Assembly (NCBI GenBank): GCA_017544125.1
Contig: JAFYET010000311.1
Span: 1 to 5,303, forward strand
Direction: 5' to 3'
Origin: Ruminococcus sp.
GTDB taxonomy: Bacteria; Bacillota; Clostridia; Oscillospirales; Ruminococcaceae
DNA: 5,303 bases
The translations under genes and the position numbers were made by a program. The notes under the pieces were generated by a model. The model was not told where the DNA came from. It did not search any database and saw nothing but the letters and a program-made list of their open reading frames with translations. This document shows positions 1 to 5,303 of the stretch, in pieces (the stretch's first letter is position 1; the number at the start of each line of letters is the position of its first letter).

Positions 1-335
1 AAGAAGGACGTTATCATCTCCGGCGGCGAGAACCTCTACCCCGTGCAGATAGAAGACTTCCTGCGTGCTCACCCGGCTGTCAAGGACGTGGCAGTAATAG
101 GTCTGCCCGACAAGAGGCTTGGCGAGATAGCAGCAGCTATCATCTCTATCAAGGAAGGCATGGAATGCTCGGAGGAGGAGATAAACAACTTCTGCGGCAA
201 GCTGCCCAGGTATAAGAGACCGCATAAGATAATATTGCAGACGTTCCGAGAAACCCCACAGGCAAGATCGAAAAGCCCAAGCTCAGAAAGATATACTGCG
301 GCGAGAGCTTAGTTGAGCAGCAGATAAAGAGCTGA
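1..335 (+). pseudogene. AMP-forming acyl-CoA synthetase, C-terminal part, frameshifted
   Basis: This is the 3' end of an adenylate-forming acyl-CoA/fatty-acid ligase, which activates a carboxylic acid to acyl-AMP and then to acyl-CoA. The 5' end lies outside the window. The first codons give KDVIISGGENLYPVQIEDF, the hinge region (A8-type motif) of the ANL superfamily, followed by a typical C-terminal subdomain (HPAVKDVAVIGLPDKRLGE). From about base 237 homology jumps frame. The open frame runs on as a non-homologous tail to TAG at 310-312, while the -1 frame from 240 reads DVPRNPTGKIEKPKLRKIYCGE and ends at TGA 333-335. Restoring one G (TTGCAG to TTGGCAG) rejoins them as HKIILADVPRNPTGK. The frameshifted product loses the A10 catalytic lysine (codon 264-266). 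No slippery heptamer is visible, so a true mutation or a sequencing/assembly error is more likely than programmed shifting. Acyl substrate unknown. Family call is firm; pseudogene status is less sure. Confidence 0.85.
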
Positions 336-353
336 TAATGAGGAATACGGCGT

Positions 354-581
354 ATGGCTTTTATCGGGATTTCACTGCTGTTTTTGATTCTGCTGGCGGC
401 GGTGGCCGTGGCTGTGATAGCAGGAGTAGTGCTTATAATCATAGGCACTAGGCTTATAAAAGATCCTGAGCGAAAAAAGCTCGGTGTTACATTAAGAATA
501 GTTGGGTATTTGGTTTCTATACCTACTGTCTCGCTTGCCATTATAATAGCTGCGGCTTTTATGATGTCAGGCACAAAATAA
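354..581 (+). CDS. Small two-helix membrane protein, unknown function
   Basis: This 75-residue protein is not one I recognise. It has two strongly hydrophobic segments, about residues 4-30 (rich in Ala, Val, Ile, Leu) and 46-72, joined by a basic/charged loop (RLIKDPERKK, 33-42). By the positive-inside rule the loop should be cytoplasmic and both ends outside. There is no cleavable signal peptide, enzyme motif or cysteine. The ATG at 354 is preceded by a modest GAGGA ribosome binding site (340-344, 9-base spacer). An ATG at 338 is in another frame and soon stops. The gene lies 18 bases after the restored stop of the acyl-CoA synthetase, and its own stop abuts the purB ribosome binding site, so co-transcription and translational coupling to purB are likely. 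The in-operon position and sustained hydrophobic pattern support a real gene. The antisense frame (149-637) is probably a shadow. Confidence 0.7.
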   Translation: MAFIGISLLFLILLAAVAVAVIAGVVLIIIGTRLIKDPERKKLGVTLRIVGYLVSIPTVSLAIIIAAAFMMSGTK

Positions 582-586
582 AGGAG
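582..586 (+). promoter_or_regulatory. purB ribosome binding site
   Basis: AGGAG lies 8 bases before the ATG at 595 and directly after the TAA of the small membrane protein (579-581). This placement fixes the purB start and would let ribosomes finishing the upstream gene reinitiate on purB. Confidence 0.8.
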
Positions 587-594
587 TTGAAGTA

Positions 595-2025
595 ATGACA
601 AATTCATACGAAAGCCCGTTCTGTACAAGATATGCAAGCGAGGAAATGCAGTTTGTATTCTCGGCAGACAAGAAATTCACAACATGGCGCAGACTTTGGG
701 TGGCTCTTGCAAGGGCTGAGATGAAGCTCGGTCTGCCTGTCACCAAAGAGCAGGTGGAAGAGCTTGAAGCAAATATCGACAACATTGACTACGAGGTAGC
801 AAAAGCCCGTGAAAAGGTAGTAAGGCATGACGTTATGAGCCATGTTTACGCCTACGGTCAGGTGTGCCCCAACGCAAAGGGTATTATCCACTTAGGCGCA
901 ACAAGCTGCTATGTGGGCGATAATACAGATATAATCATCATGCGTGATGCGCTGAAGATAATCAAGAGAAAGCTGCTCGGCGTTATCAAGAACCTTTCGG
1001 AATTCGCAGCAGAGTATAAGTCACTCCCCTGCCTTGCATACACCCACTGCCAGCCCGCACAGCTGACCACCGTCGGCAAGAGAGCGACCCTCTGGTGCAA
1101 CGAGCTGCTCTATGACCTCGAGCGTATCGACTATGAGATGAAGAGCCTTAAAATGCTCGGCTCTAAGGGCACAACAGGCACACAGGCTTCCTTCGTTGAG
1201 CTCTTTGAGGGCGACAGTGCAAAGGTAAAGGAGCTTGAGCGCCTTATCGCCGAAGAGATGGGCTTTGACGGCGTTGTTCCCGTTTCGGGGCAGACATATT
1301 CGAGAAAGATAGATTCATTCGTTGTTCAGGCTCTGGCAGGCATAGCTCAGAGTGCGAGCAAGTTCTCAAATGATATACGCCTTCTCCAGTCCTTCAAGGA
1401 AATTGAGGAGCCCTTTGAGAAAAACCAGATAGGCTCTTCCGCTATGGCATATAAGCGCAACCCCATGAGGTCTGAAAGAATAACATCACTTTCAAGATAT
1501 GTGATGGTAGATGTGCTTAACCCCTACTTCACAGCAGGTACTCAGTGGTTTGAGAGAACCCTTGATGACTCGGCAAACAAGAGAATATCTGTAGCTGAGG
1601 CTTTCCTCGGCACAGATGCTATACTCAACATCATGCTCAATGTTACCAAGGGTCTTGTAGTTCATGAGAAGATAATCGAGAGGCGTGTTATGGCTGAGCT
1701 TCCCTTTATGGCGACCGAGAATATCATGATGGACGCTGTAAAGAAGGGCGGCGACAGACAGGAGCTTCACGAAAAGATAAGAGAATACTCAATGATCGCA
1801 GGCTCGAACGTTAAGGATAAGGGTCTTGAAAACAACCTTTGTGACCTTATTCTTGCTGACCCCATGTTTATGATAAGCAAAGAGGAAATGGACGCTATCA
1901 TGAAGCCCATAAACTTCATAGGCAGATGCCCCGGTCAGGTAGATGAGTTCATAGCCGAGTGCGTTAAGCCCGTACTCGATGAAAACGGCATAACCGAATC
2001 GGAAGATGCCGAAATAAATGTCTAA
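595..2025 (+). CDS. purB: Adenylosuccinate lyase (PurB)
   Basis: Cytosolic homotetrameric enzyme of the fumarase/aspartase superfamily. It releases fumarate from SAICAR to give AICAR (purine synthesis) and from adenylosuccinate to give AMP. At 476 residues it matches the longer, human-like clade (about 480) rather than the shorter B. subtilis type (about 430). Visible landmarks are RHDVMSHV (77-84, with the substrate-binding His78), GATSCYVGDNTD (101-112), AYTHCQPAQ (148-156, with catalytic His151), and the fumarate lyase signature GSSAMAYKRNP (280-290) on the flexible loop carrying the catalytic serine (Ser281/282), followed by MRSERI. All expected catalytic residues are present, so the enzyme should be active. 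The start is set by AGGAG 8 bases upstream. It sits 13 bases after the small membrane gene and 26 bases before the amidase gene, probably in one transcript. No other pur genes are in view and no purine riboswitch is seen upstream. Confidence 0.97.
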   Translation: MTNSYESPFCTRYASEEMQFVFSADKKFTTWRRLWVALARAEMKLGLPVTKEQVEELEANIDNIDYEVAKAREKVVRHDVMSHVYAYGQVCPNAKGIIHLGATSCYVGDNTDIIIMRDALKIIKRKLLGVIKNLSEFAAEYKSLPCLAYTHCQPAQLTTVGKRATLWCNELLYDLERIDYEMKSLKMLGSKGTTGTQASFVELFEGDSAKVKELERLIAEEMGFDGVVPVSGQTYSRKIDSFVVQALAGIAQSASKFSNDIRLLQSFKEIEEPFEKNQIGSSAMAYKRNPMRSERITSLSRYVMVDVLNPYFTAGTQWFERTLDDSANKRISVAEAFLGTDAILNIMLNVTKGLVVHEKIIERRVMAELPFMATENIMMDAVKKGGDRQELHEKIREYSMIAGSNVKDKGLENNLCDLILADPMFMISKEEMDAIMKPINFIGRCPGQVDEFIAECVKPVLDENGITESEDAEINV

Positions 2026-2041
2026 CCCCTTAAAAACGATT

Positions 2042-2046
2042 GGAGG
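2042..2046 (+). promoter_or_regulatory. Ribosome binding site deciding the amidase start
   Basis: GGAGG lies 5 bases before ATG 2052. A TTG at 2040 opens the same frame 12 bases earlier, but it overlaps this site and would have no ribosome binding site of its own, so ATG 2052 is the better start. Confidence 0.85.
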
Positions 2047-2051
2047 AAAAA

Positions 2052-3920
2052 ATGAAGCTAAGAAGAATCACGACATTTGCTCTCTCGCTCGTTGCAGCGG
2101 CAGCGGCAGTGTCGGGTGCGAATAACTTTAAGCCGATAACAGCCTACGCTGCCAAGGACGAGATAGTTCATCACGACGGCAACGCCTATGAGATACCCGG
2201 CGTTGAGGCTAAGGTCAAGGCACAGGCAAACGGAACAGTTACTCTCAGCTGGAACGAAGTTCTCGAGGCTGACAGGTATGCGGCATATAAGATAAGCGGC
2301 GATAATAATGAGAACCGTGAGCTTATAGGCTATACCACCGACACCAGCTTCACCTTTACAGGTGTTGAGGGCGGCAGGGTGAATACCTTCTCGATCGTTT
2401 CAGAAAAGCAGCTTGATGGTGATAACTACACCAACGGCGCTCCCTGTGAGATAAACGTTACTCAGCCGCTGTATGCGCCCGTGTTCTCGCTCACAGCATA
2501 TTCCCAGAGCGTAAGGATAACCTGGAAGGAATCCGTAGGCGCTACCGGCTACCGTATCTATACCTATGACCCAGTAGCCAAGAAGTATACGAGGATACAT
2601 AATTCCTACGGCACAACAAGGGCATACAATGTCAAGAACCTGACCCCTGCGACTAATTATACATTCGTTGTAAGGGCTGTAAGCAACGCCTCGGGCAGCA
2701 ATAAGGCTGATGACAAGATGGCACCCAGGCAGACGGTAACTACAAAGTGCATAACCCCCGAGTTCACATCTCTTAGTAACGTGACAAACAACGTCACCTT
2801 CAAGTGGAAGACCTCGGGCGATGTGGGCGGCTATCAGATATGGCTGCGTGACAATGACACACAGGGCAGCAGCTATAAGAAGCTCGGCAATATATCTGCC
2901 AAGAAAACAGCACTTACTACAAACAAGAACATAACCTTCGGCAAGAACTACAGCTTCAAGCTCAGAAGCTATAAGAAGGTTGACGGCAAGTGGGTGTACA
3001 GCGACTGGTCAACAGTAAAGAGCACCTACACAGGCATAAAGACCCCCGAGATAACAAGCCTCGCCACATCGGGTCCTAACATCGACATCAGCTGGTCGGC
3101 TTCTGACAGCAACATCAAGGGCTATCAGCTTTGGATGAAGGCTGCAAATTCCACAAAATATGTCAAGCTCGGCAATATATCAGCAAAGAAGCTGACAGCA
3201 TTCTTCAGCGACGGCGTGCCTGCAAGCACAAATGTAAAGCTGAGAATGAGGGCTTACAGAAAGATAAACGGCGCATGGGTATACAGCCCCTGGTCAAAGG
3301 TAAAGCAAATGACCACAGGCGCTATGCCCCTTGCCAAGACATATAAGATAGTTCTTGACCCCGGTCACCTCAAGGGCGGCAACGCCGCAGGCAATGACTA
3401 CGACAACGAGTGGTACGGCTACAGCGAGGCTACCATGAGCCTTACCCTTGCTAAGTATATGAGAACATACCTCGAGGGCTACGGCTTTGAAGTACAGCTC
3501 ACAAGAGAGACCGACAAGGCATGGAACCTTGACCTTAACGACAGAGGCAAAATGGCAAAGGGCGCTGACTTCTTCCTCTCGCTGCACTCAAATGCAGCAG
3601 GCGAAAGCGCACAGTCGGTTTACTCCTATTGCAGCGTTGACGGCAAGTCTGACAAGATAGGCAAGATGCTCTCAGCAGCAGTTGCAAAGACTATGGGCGT
3701 GCCTGACGGCGGCATCATACACCTTTACAGTGACGACGGCAAGTCAGATTACTACTGCGTACTCAGAAATGCCGCAAAGGTTGGCGTTTCTGGCGTTATG
3801 GTAGAGCACAGCTACCACACCAACGCTTACAGCAGAGAGTGGCTCAAGAAAAAGAGCAACCTCAAAAAGCTGGCAGCAGCCGAAGCTAAGGTAATAGCAC
3901 AGTATTTTGGTTTTGCATAA
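2052..3920 (+). CDS. Secreted N-acetylmuramoyl-L-alanine amidase with four FN3-like domains
   Basis: A 622-residue exported cell-wall hydrolase that should cut the bond between N-acetylmuramic acid and L-alanine in peptidoglycan. The N-terminus is a signal peptide: MKLRR, a hydrophobic Ala/Val/Leu core (6-20), then a likely signal peptidase I site after AYA (31-33). Four fibronectin type III-like domains follow at about 48-138, 140-232, 235-325 and 331-422; the last two are near-duplicates (YQIW/YQLW, KLGNISAKK, WVYSxWS). Residues 430-621 are a zinc Amidase_3 domain with His439 (LDPGH), Glu459 (GYSEATMSL) and His512 (SLHSNA) as predicted zinc ligands and Glu585 (VMVEHSYHTN) as catalytic glutamate, so it should be active. 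No LysM, SH3, choline-binding or LPXTG anchor is seen; the FN3 domains are probably spacers or wall/carbohydrate adhesion modules. It follows purB by 26 bases without a promoter and ends just before a terminator. It could act in cell separation or wall turnover. Confidence 0.93.
   Translation: MKLRRITTFALSLVAAAAAVSGANNFKPITAYAAKDEIVHHDGNAYEIPGVEAKVKAQANGTVTLSWNEVLEADRYAAYKISGDNNENRELIGYTTDTSFTFTGVEGGRVNTFSIVSEKQLDGDNYTNGAPCEINVTQPLYAPVFSLTAYSQSVRITWKESVGATGYRIYTYDPVAKKYTRIHNSYGTTRAYNVKNLTPATNYTFVVRAVSNASGSNKADDKMAPRQTVTTKCITPEFTSLSNVTNNVTFKWKTSGDVGGYQIWLRDNDTQGSSYKKLGNISAKKTALTTNKNITFGKNYSFKLRSYKKVDGKWVYSDWSTVKSTYTGIKTPEITSLATSGPNIDISWSASDSNIKGYQLWMKAANSTKYVKLGNISAKKLTAFFSDGVPASTNVKLRMRAYRKINGAWVYSPWSKVKQMTTGAMPLAKTYKIVLDPGHLKGGNAAGNDYDNEWYGYSEATMSLTLAKYMRTYLEGYGFEVQLTRETDKAWNLDLNDRGKMAKGADFFLSLHSNAAGESAQSVYSYCSVDGKSDKIGKMLSAAVAKTMGVPDGGIIHLYSDDGKSDYYCVLRNAAKVGVSGVMVEHSYHTNAYSREWLKKKSNLKKLAAAEAKVIAQYFGFA
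2880..3181 (+). repeat. Internal repeat from FN3 domain duplication
   Basis: The 17 bases at 2880-2896 and 3165-3181 are identical (AAGCTCGGCAATATATC) and lie 285 bases, exactly 95 codons, apart, one FN3 module length. Both encode KLGNISAKK with the next codons. Flanking protein similarity (TPExTSL, GYQxW, KWVYSDWS versus AWVYSPWS) shows that the third and fourth domains arose by tandem duplication. Confidence 0.8.
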
Positions 3921-3921
3921 C

Positions 3922-3953
3922 AAAAGCCCCCGCACACAGCGGGGTCTTTTTTT
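3922..3953 (+). terminator. Rho-independent terminator after the amidase gene
   Basis: A GC-rich stem CCCCGC (3928-3933) and GCGGGG (3939-3944) encloses the loop ACACA. The stem continues past one C/T mismatch with AAAAG on the left and CTTTT on the right, and a seven-T run (3947-3953) follows. It starts two bases after the amidase stop and should end the purB-amidase transcript. Confidence 0.93.
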
Positions 3954-3954
3954 G

Positions 3955-3968
3955 AGGGGCGCTCCCCT
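3955..3968 (+). other. Small hairpin between terminator and ttcA-like gene
   Basis: AGGGG (3955-3959) and CCCCT (3964-3968) can pair around a four-base loop (CGCT), directly after the terminator T-run and 9 bases before the next ribosome binding site. It could protect the 5' end of a transcript or be part of a compound terminator. It may also have no function; only the pairing is seen. Confidence 0.35.
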
Positions 3969-3988
3969 ATCGAAAACAGGAGAACACT

Positions 3989-4771
3989 ATGGATAACAGA
4001 TATATAAAAAGCATAGACACCGAATTTGAAAAGACCATATGGCAGCCCTTTTTAAAGGCAATTGATGACTACCGCCTTGTGCAGAACGGTGACAATGTCG
4101 CCGTGTGCATATCGGGCGGCAAGGACTCGATGCTGCTGGCACTGCTCTTTAGTATGCTCAAAAGCCGTGGGCTATATGATATAGGGGTGACATACCTTTG
4201 CATGGACCCCGGCTATACAGCGGTAAACCGGCAGAAGATAGAGCAAAACGCCGCAAAGCTCGGCATACCAGCTGAAATATTTGAGAGCGATATCTTCGAG
4301 AGCGTTTTCAACATAGAGAAAAGCCCCTGCTACCTCTGCGCACGCATGAGGCGAGGGCATCTCTATAAAAACGCACAGGACAGGGGCTGCAACAAGATAG
4401 CCCTCGGGCATCACTTTGACGATGTGATAGAAACCATACTTATGAGCAGCCTTATGAGCGGGCAGACAAGGACGATGATGCCACGCCTTCGGTCTGAGAA
4501 TTTTGAGGGTATGCAGCTTATCCGCCCCCTGTATCTTGTGAGCGAGCGTGATATAATCTCCTGGCGTGACAAAAACGGGCTTGACTTTTTAGCCTGCGCC
4601 TGCAAGTTCACCGAGCACATATCAAAAAGTGAGCACGAGAGCGACTCAAAGCGCCTGCTCATCAAGCGCCTTATCGCTTCACTTGAGCAGGATATACCGA
4701 ATGTTCGGGAAAATATATTCAAAAGCTCGGAAAAGCTCGATATAAATAAACTTATAAGCATTAAAAAGTGA
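3989..4771 (+). CDS. TtcA-family PP-loop ATPase, probable tRNA 2-thiocytidine synthetase
   Basis: A 260-residue cytosolic protein of the adenine nucleotide alpha-hydrolase (PP-loop) superfamily. E. coli TtcA uses ATP and a [4Fe-4S] cluster to make 2-thiocytidine at tRNA position 32. Seen here are the PP-loop VCISGGKDSMLL (39-50, core SGGKDS 42-47), CYLCARMRRGHLY (114-126), matching the first TtcA CxxC region, and LGHHFDDVIET (139-149), a conserved TtcA/TilS-type motif. The second TtcA cysteine site (CxxC with GSQ in E. coli) is replaced by CAC (Cys203 and Cys205), still allowing three cluster ligands (114, 117, 203 or 205). Start: AGGAG (3978-3982) 6 bases before ATG 3989. No promoter is visible between the upstream terminator and this gene. 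ATA isoleucine codons are common, unlike the next gene. Family call is strong; the exact thiolated base is inferred, and a different sulfur-transfer substrate is possible. Confidence 0.85.
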   Translation: MDNRYIKSIDTEFEKTIWQPFLKAIDDYRLVQNGDNVAVCISGGKDSMLLALLFSMLKSRGLYDIGVTYLCMDPGYTAVNRQKIEQNAAKLGIPAEIFESDIFESVFNIEKSPCYLCARMRRGHLYKNAQDRGCNKIALGHHFDDVIETILMSSLMSGQTRTMMPRLRSENFEGMQLIRPLYLVSERDIISWRDKNGLDFLACACKFTEHISKSEHESDSKRLLIKRLIASLEQDIPNVRENIFKSSEKLDINKLISIKK

Positions 4772-4777
4772 TAATTT

Positions 4778-4837
4778 TGTGAAAAAAACACACAAAAACT
4801 ATTGACAATTACCGCCTGATAGTATATAATTGTAGTA
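4778..4837 (+). promoter_or_regulatory. Consensus sigma-A promoter for the DUF4234 gene
   Basis: A perfect -35 TTGACA (4802-4807), a 17-base spacer and a perfect -10 TATAAT (4825-4830) sit between the ttcA-like gene and the next gene. An A-rich tract (about 4782-4798, including seven consecutive A) lies where an UP element would contact the RNA polymerase alpha subunit. The predicted start is near A4837, giving a leader of about 27 bases with AGGAGG in it. No operator-like palindrome overlaps it, so strong constitutive activity is expected. Confidence 0.93.
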
Positions 4838-4849
4838 TAAATGATATAT

Positions 4850-4855
4850 AGGAGG
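4850..4855 (+). promoter_or_regulatory. Strong ribosome binding site of the DUF4234 gene
   Basis: AGGAGG is a full match to the anti-Shine-Dalgarno core and lies 8 bases before ATG 4864. It confirms the start and, with the consensus promoter, suggests high expression. Confidence 0.85.
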
Positions 4856-4863
4856 AGAATACT

Positions 4864-5199
4864 ATGTTTACTAACAAAAGCGTAGTTACAGTCATCATTC
4901 TGACTATCGTTACCTGCGGTATCTACAGCCTTGTTTGGTACTGGAAGTCCATGCACGAGCTTTACAACGCAGGCGGCAAGAGCCTAGGCAACCTAAGCCC
5001 CGAGATACAGTTCATTCTTCTGTTCCTGTACGTCGGCGGCGTTATCTTCGCTATCAATGCTGATGACAACATCAATGCTGTTAAGCAGCAGAGAGGTCTT
5101 ACAGCAGTAGATAACAAGATAATCTATGTTCTTCTTGCTCTTGTTTTCCCGATAGCTCTTATAGCTCTCGTTCAGAATGAGATGAACCAGCTCGCATAA
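4864..5199 (+). CDS. DUF4234-like small membrane protein
   Basis: A 111-residue integral membrane protein of unknown function. Residues 8-27 (VTVIILTIVTCGIYSLVWYW) match the hallmark first helix of the DUF4234 family (LTIVTCGIYxxxW), a polar stretch follows (KSMHELYNAGGKS), and the second and third hydrophobic segments lie at about 48-65 and 86-104. The C-terminal QNEMNQLA resembles the usual QN-x-LN ending of the family. DUF4234 proteins are often short, freestanding and found in Firmicutes and Actinobacteria; I know of no settled function. The gene stands alone, with its own consensus promoter, strong ribosome binding site and terminator. Its isoleucine codons are mostly ATC/ATT, unlike the ATA-rich gene upstream, which fits high expression. 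Family call from motif memory, not a search. Confidence 0.8.
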   Translation: MFTNKSVVTVIILTIVTCGIYSLVWYWKSMHELYNAGGKSLGNLSPEIQFILLFLYVGGVIFAINADDNINAVKQQRGLTAVDNKIIYVLLALVFPIALIALVQNEMNQLA

Positions 5200-5209
5200 T
5201 AGCAAGCAC

Positions 5210-5239
5210 AAAGACCGTCCTTAAAGGGCGGTCTTTTTT
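5210..5239 (+). terminator. Rho-independent terminator after the DUF4234 gene
   Basis: AAAGACCG (5210-5217) pairs with CGGTCTTT (5229-5236). The inner TCCT and AGGG extend the stem to about 12 pairs (one T-G wobble) around a TAA loop. A six-T run ends at 5239. It starts 10 bases after the stop codon, making the gene monocistronic. Confidence 0.93.
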
Positions 5240-5243
5240 AGGG

Positions 5244-5271
5244 GTAAGAGGTTAGAGGTAAGAGGTAAGAA
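5244..5271 (+). repeat. Tandem heptamer array, GTAAGAG-like
   Basis: Four consecutive seven-base units are seen: GTAAGAG, GTTAGAG, GTAAGAG, GTAAGAA, with single-base differences. The array starts 4 bases after the terminator T-run in non-coding DNA. The remaining bases to the window end (5272-5303) show no gene. It may be an intergenic short tandem repeat or the edge of a larger repeat element cut by the window. Confidence 0.75.
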
Positions 5272-5303
5272 AGCGGGAACTGCAAATTGGGATTTGGTGC
5301 TCG

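Noticed and set aside
228..240. Programmed -1 frameshift in the acyl-CoA synthetase
   Set aside because: No slippery heptamer is present in the only stretch where the shift could occur, and this family is not known to use recoding. A one-base indel is simpler.
280..355. Promoter upstream of the small membrane protein
   Set aside because: A TTGAGC at 313 with a TAATGA 17 bases downstream is too weak to call, and the close gene spacing favours read-through transcription.
149..637. Minus-strand open frame of 162 codons
   Set aside because: It is antisense to the acyl-CoA synthetase end and the small membrane gene and spans the frameshift. Its hydrophobic stretches look like mirror images of the plus-strand helices, and it has no operon context.
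1432..1467. PurB signature reading GSSAMAYKRNP rather than GSSAMPYKRNP as a possible defect
   Set aside because: The Pro to Ala change is outside the catalytic residues and, from memory, is common in clostridial PurB. All catalytic positions are intact.
2040..2051. TTG start four codons upstream for the amidase
   Set aside because: The TTG overlaps the GGAGG site that serves ATG 2052 and has no ribosome binding site. ATG 2052 gives a standard signal peptide beginning MKLRR.
3131..3346. Plus-strand 71-codon frame inside the amidase gene
   Set aside because: It lies in another frame wholly inside the FN3/amidase coding sequence, has a Lys/Arg/Cys-rich composition typical of out-of-frame translation, and has no good ribosome binding site.
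4411..4956. Minus-strand open frame of 181 codons
   Set aside because: It runs antisense through the 3' part of the ttcA-like gene, the consensus promoter and the start of the DUF4234 gene. Its protein has no recognisable motif, so it is best read as a shadow.

Overview
The window looks like a piece of a low- to mid-GC Firmicutes chromosome, most likely a clostridial gut or rumen bacterium of the Ruminococcus/Oscillospiraceae type. This is inferred from strong GGAGG-type ribosome binding sites, a sigma-A type promoter, frequent ATA isoleucine and AAG lysine codons, a eukaryote-like clade PurB with the GSSAMAYKRNP signature, and a secreted fibronectin-III/Amidase_3 protein. The genus is a guess from style, not a database match. 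All supported genes are on the + strand and no minus-strand ORF looks real.

Bases 1-2025 hold three close-packed genes: the C-terminal end of an AMP-forming acyl-CoA synthetase, broken by an apparent one-base deletion near base 237; a 75-residue two-helix membrane protein (354-581); and purB, adenylosuccinate lyase (595-2025). A secreted four-FN3-domain N-acetylmuramoyl-L-alanine amidase (2052-3920) follows 26 bases later with no room for a promoter. A clear intrinsic terminator (3922-3953) closes this probable four-gene transcription unit. The gaps are 18, 13 and 26 bases. The unit joins purine synthesis, acyl activation and cell-wall hydrolysis, which looks more like growth-linked co-expression than a single pathway.

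Bases 3954-4771 carry a TtcA-family PP-loop protein, probably a tRNA thiolase. It starts 35 bases after the terminator T-run and has no visible promoter of its own. Next comes a textbook promoter (TTGACA, 17 bases, TATAAT, with an upstream A-rich stretch) driving a single small DUF4234 membrane protein (4864-5199) with its own terminator (5210-5239). The last 64 bases contain a short tandem heptamer array (GTAAGAG-like units) that may be the edge of an intergenic repeat.

I find no CRISPR array, insertion sequence, tRNA, rRNA or clear riboswitch, and no convincing new multi-gene system. The points most worth checking are the acyl-CoA synthetase frameshift, the altered C-terminal cysteine motif of the TtcA-like protein, the isolated and strongly promoted DUF4234 gene, and the heptamer array at the right edge.
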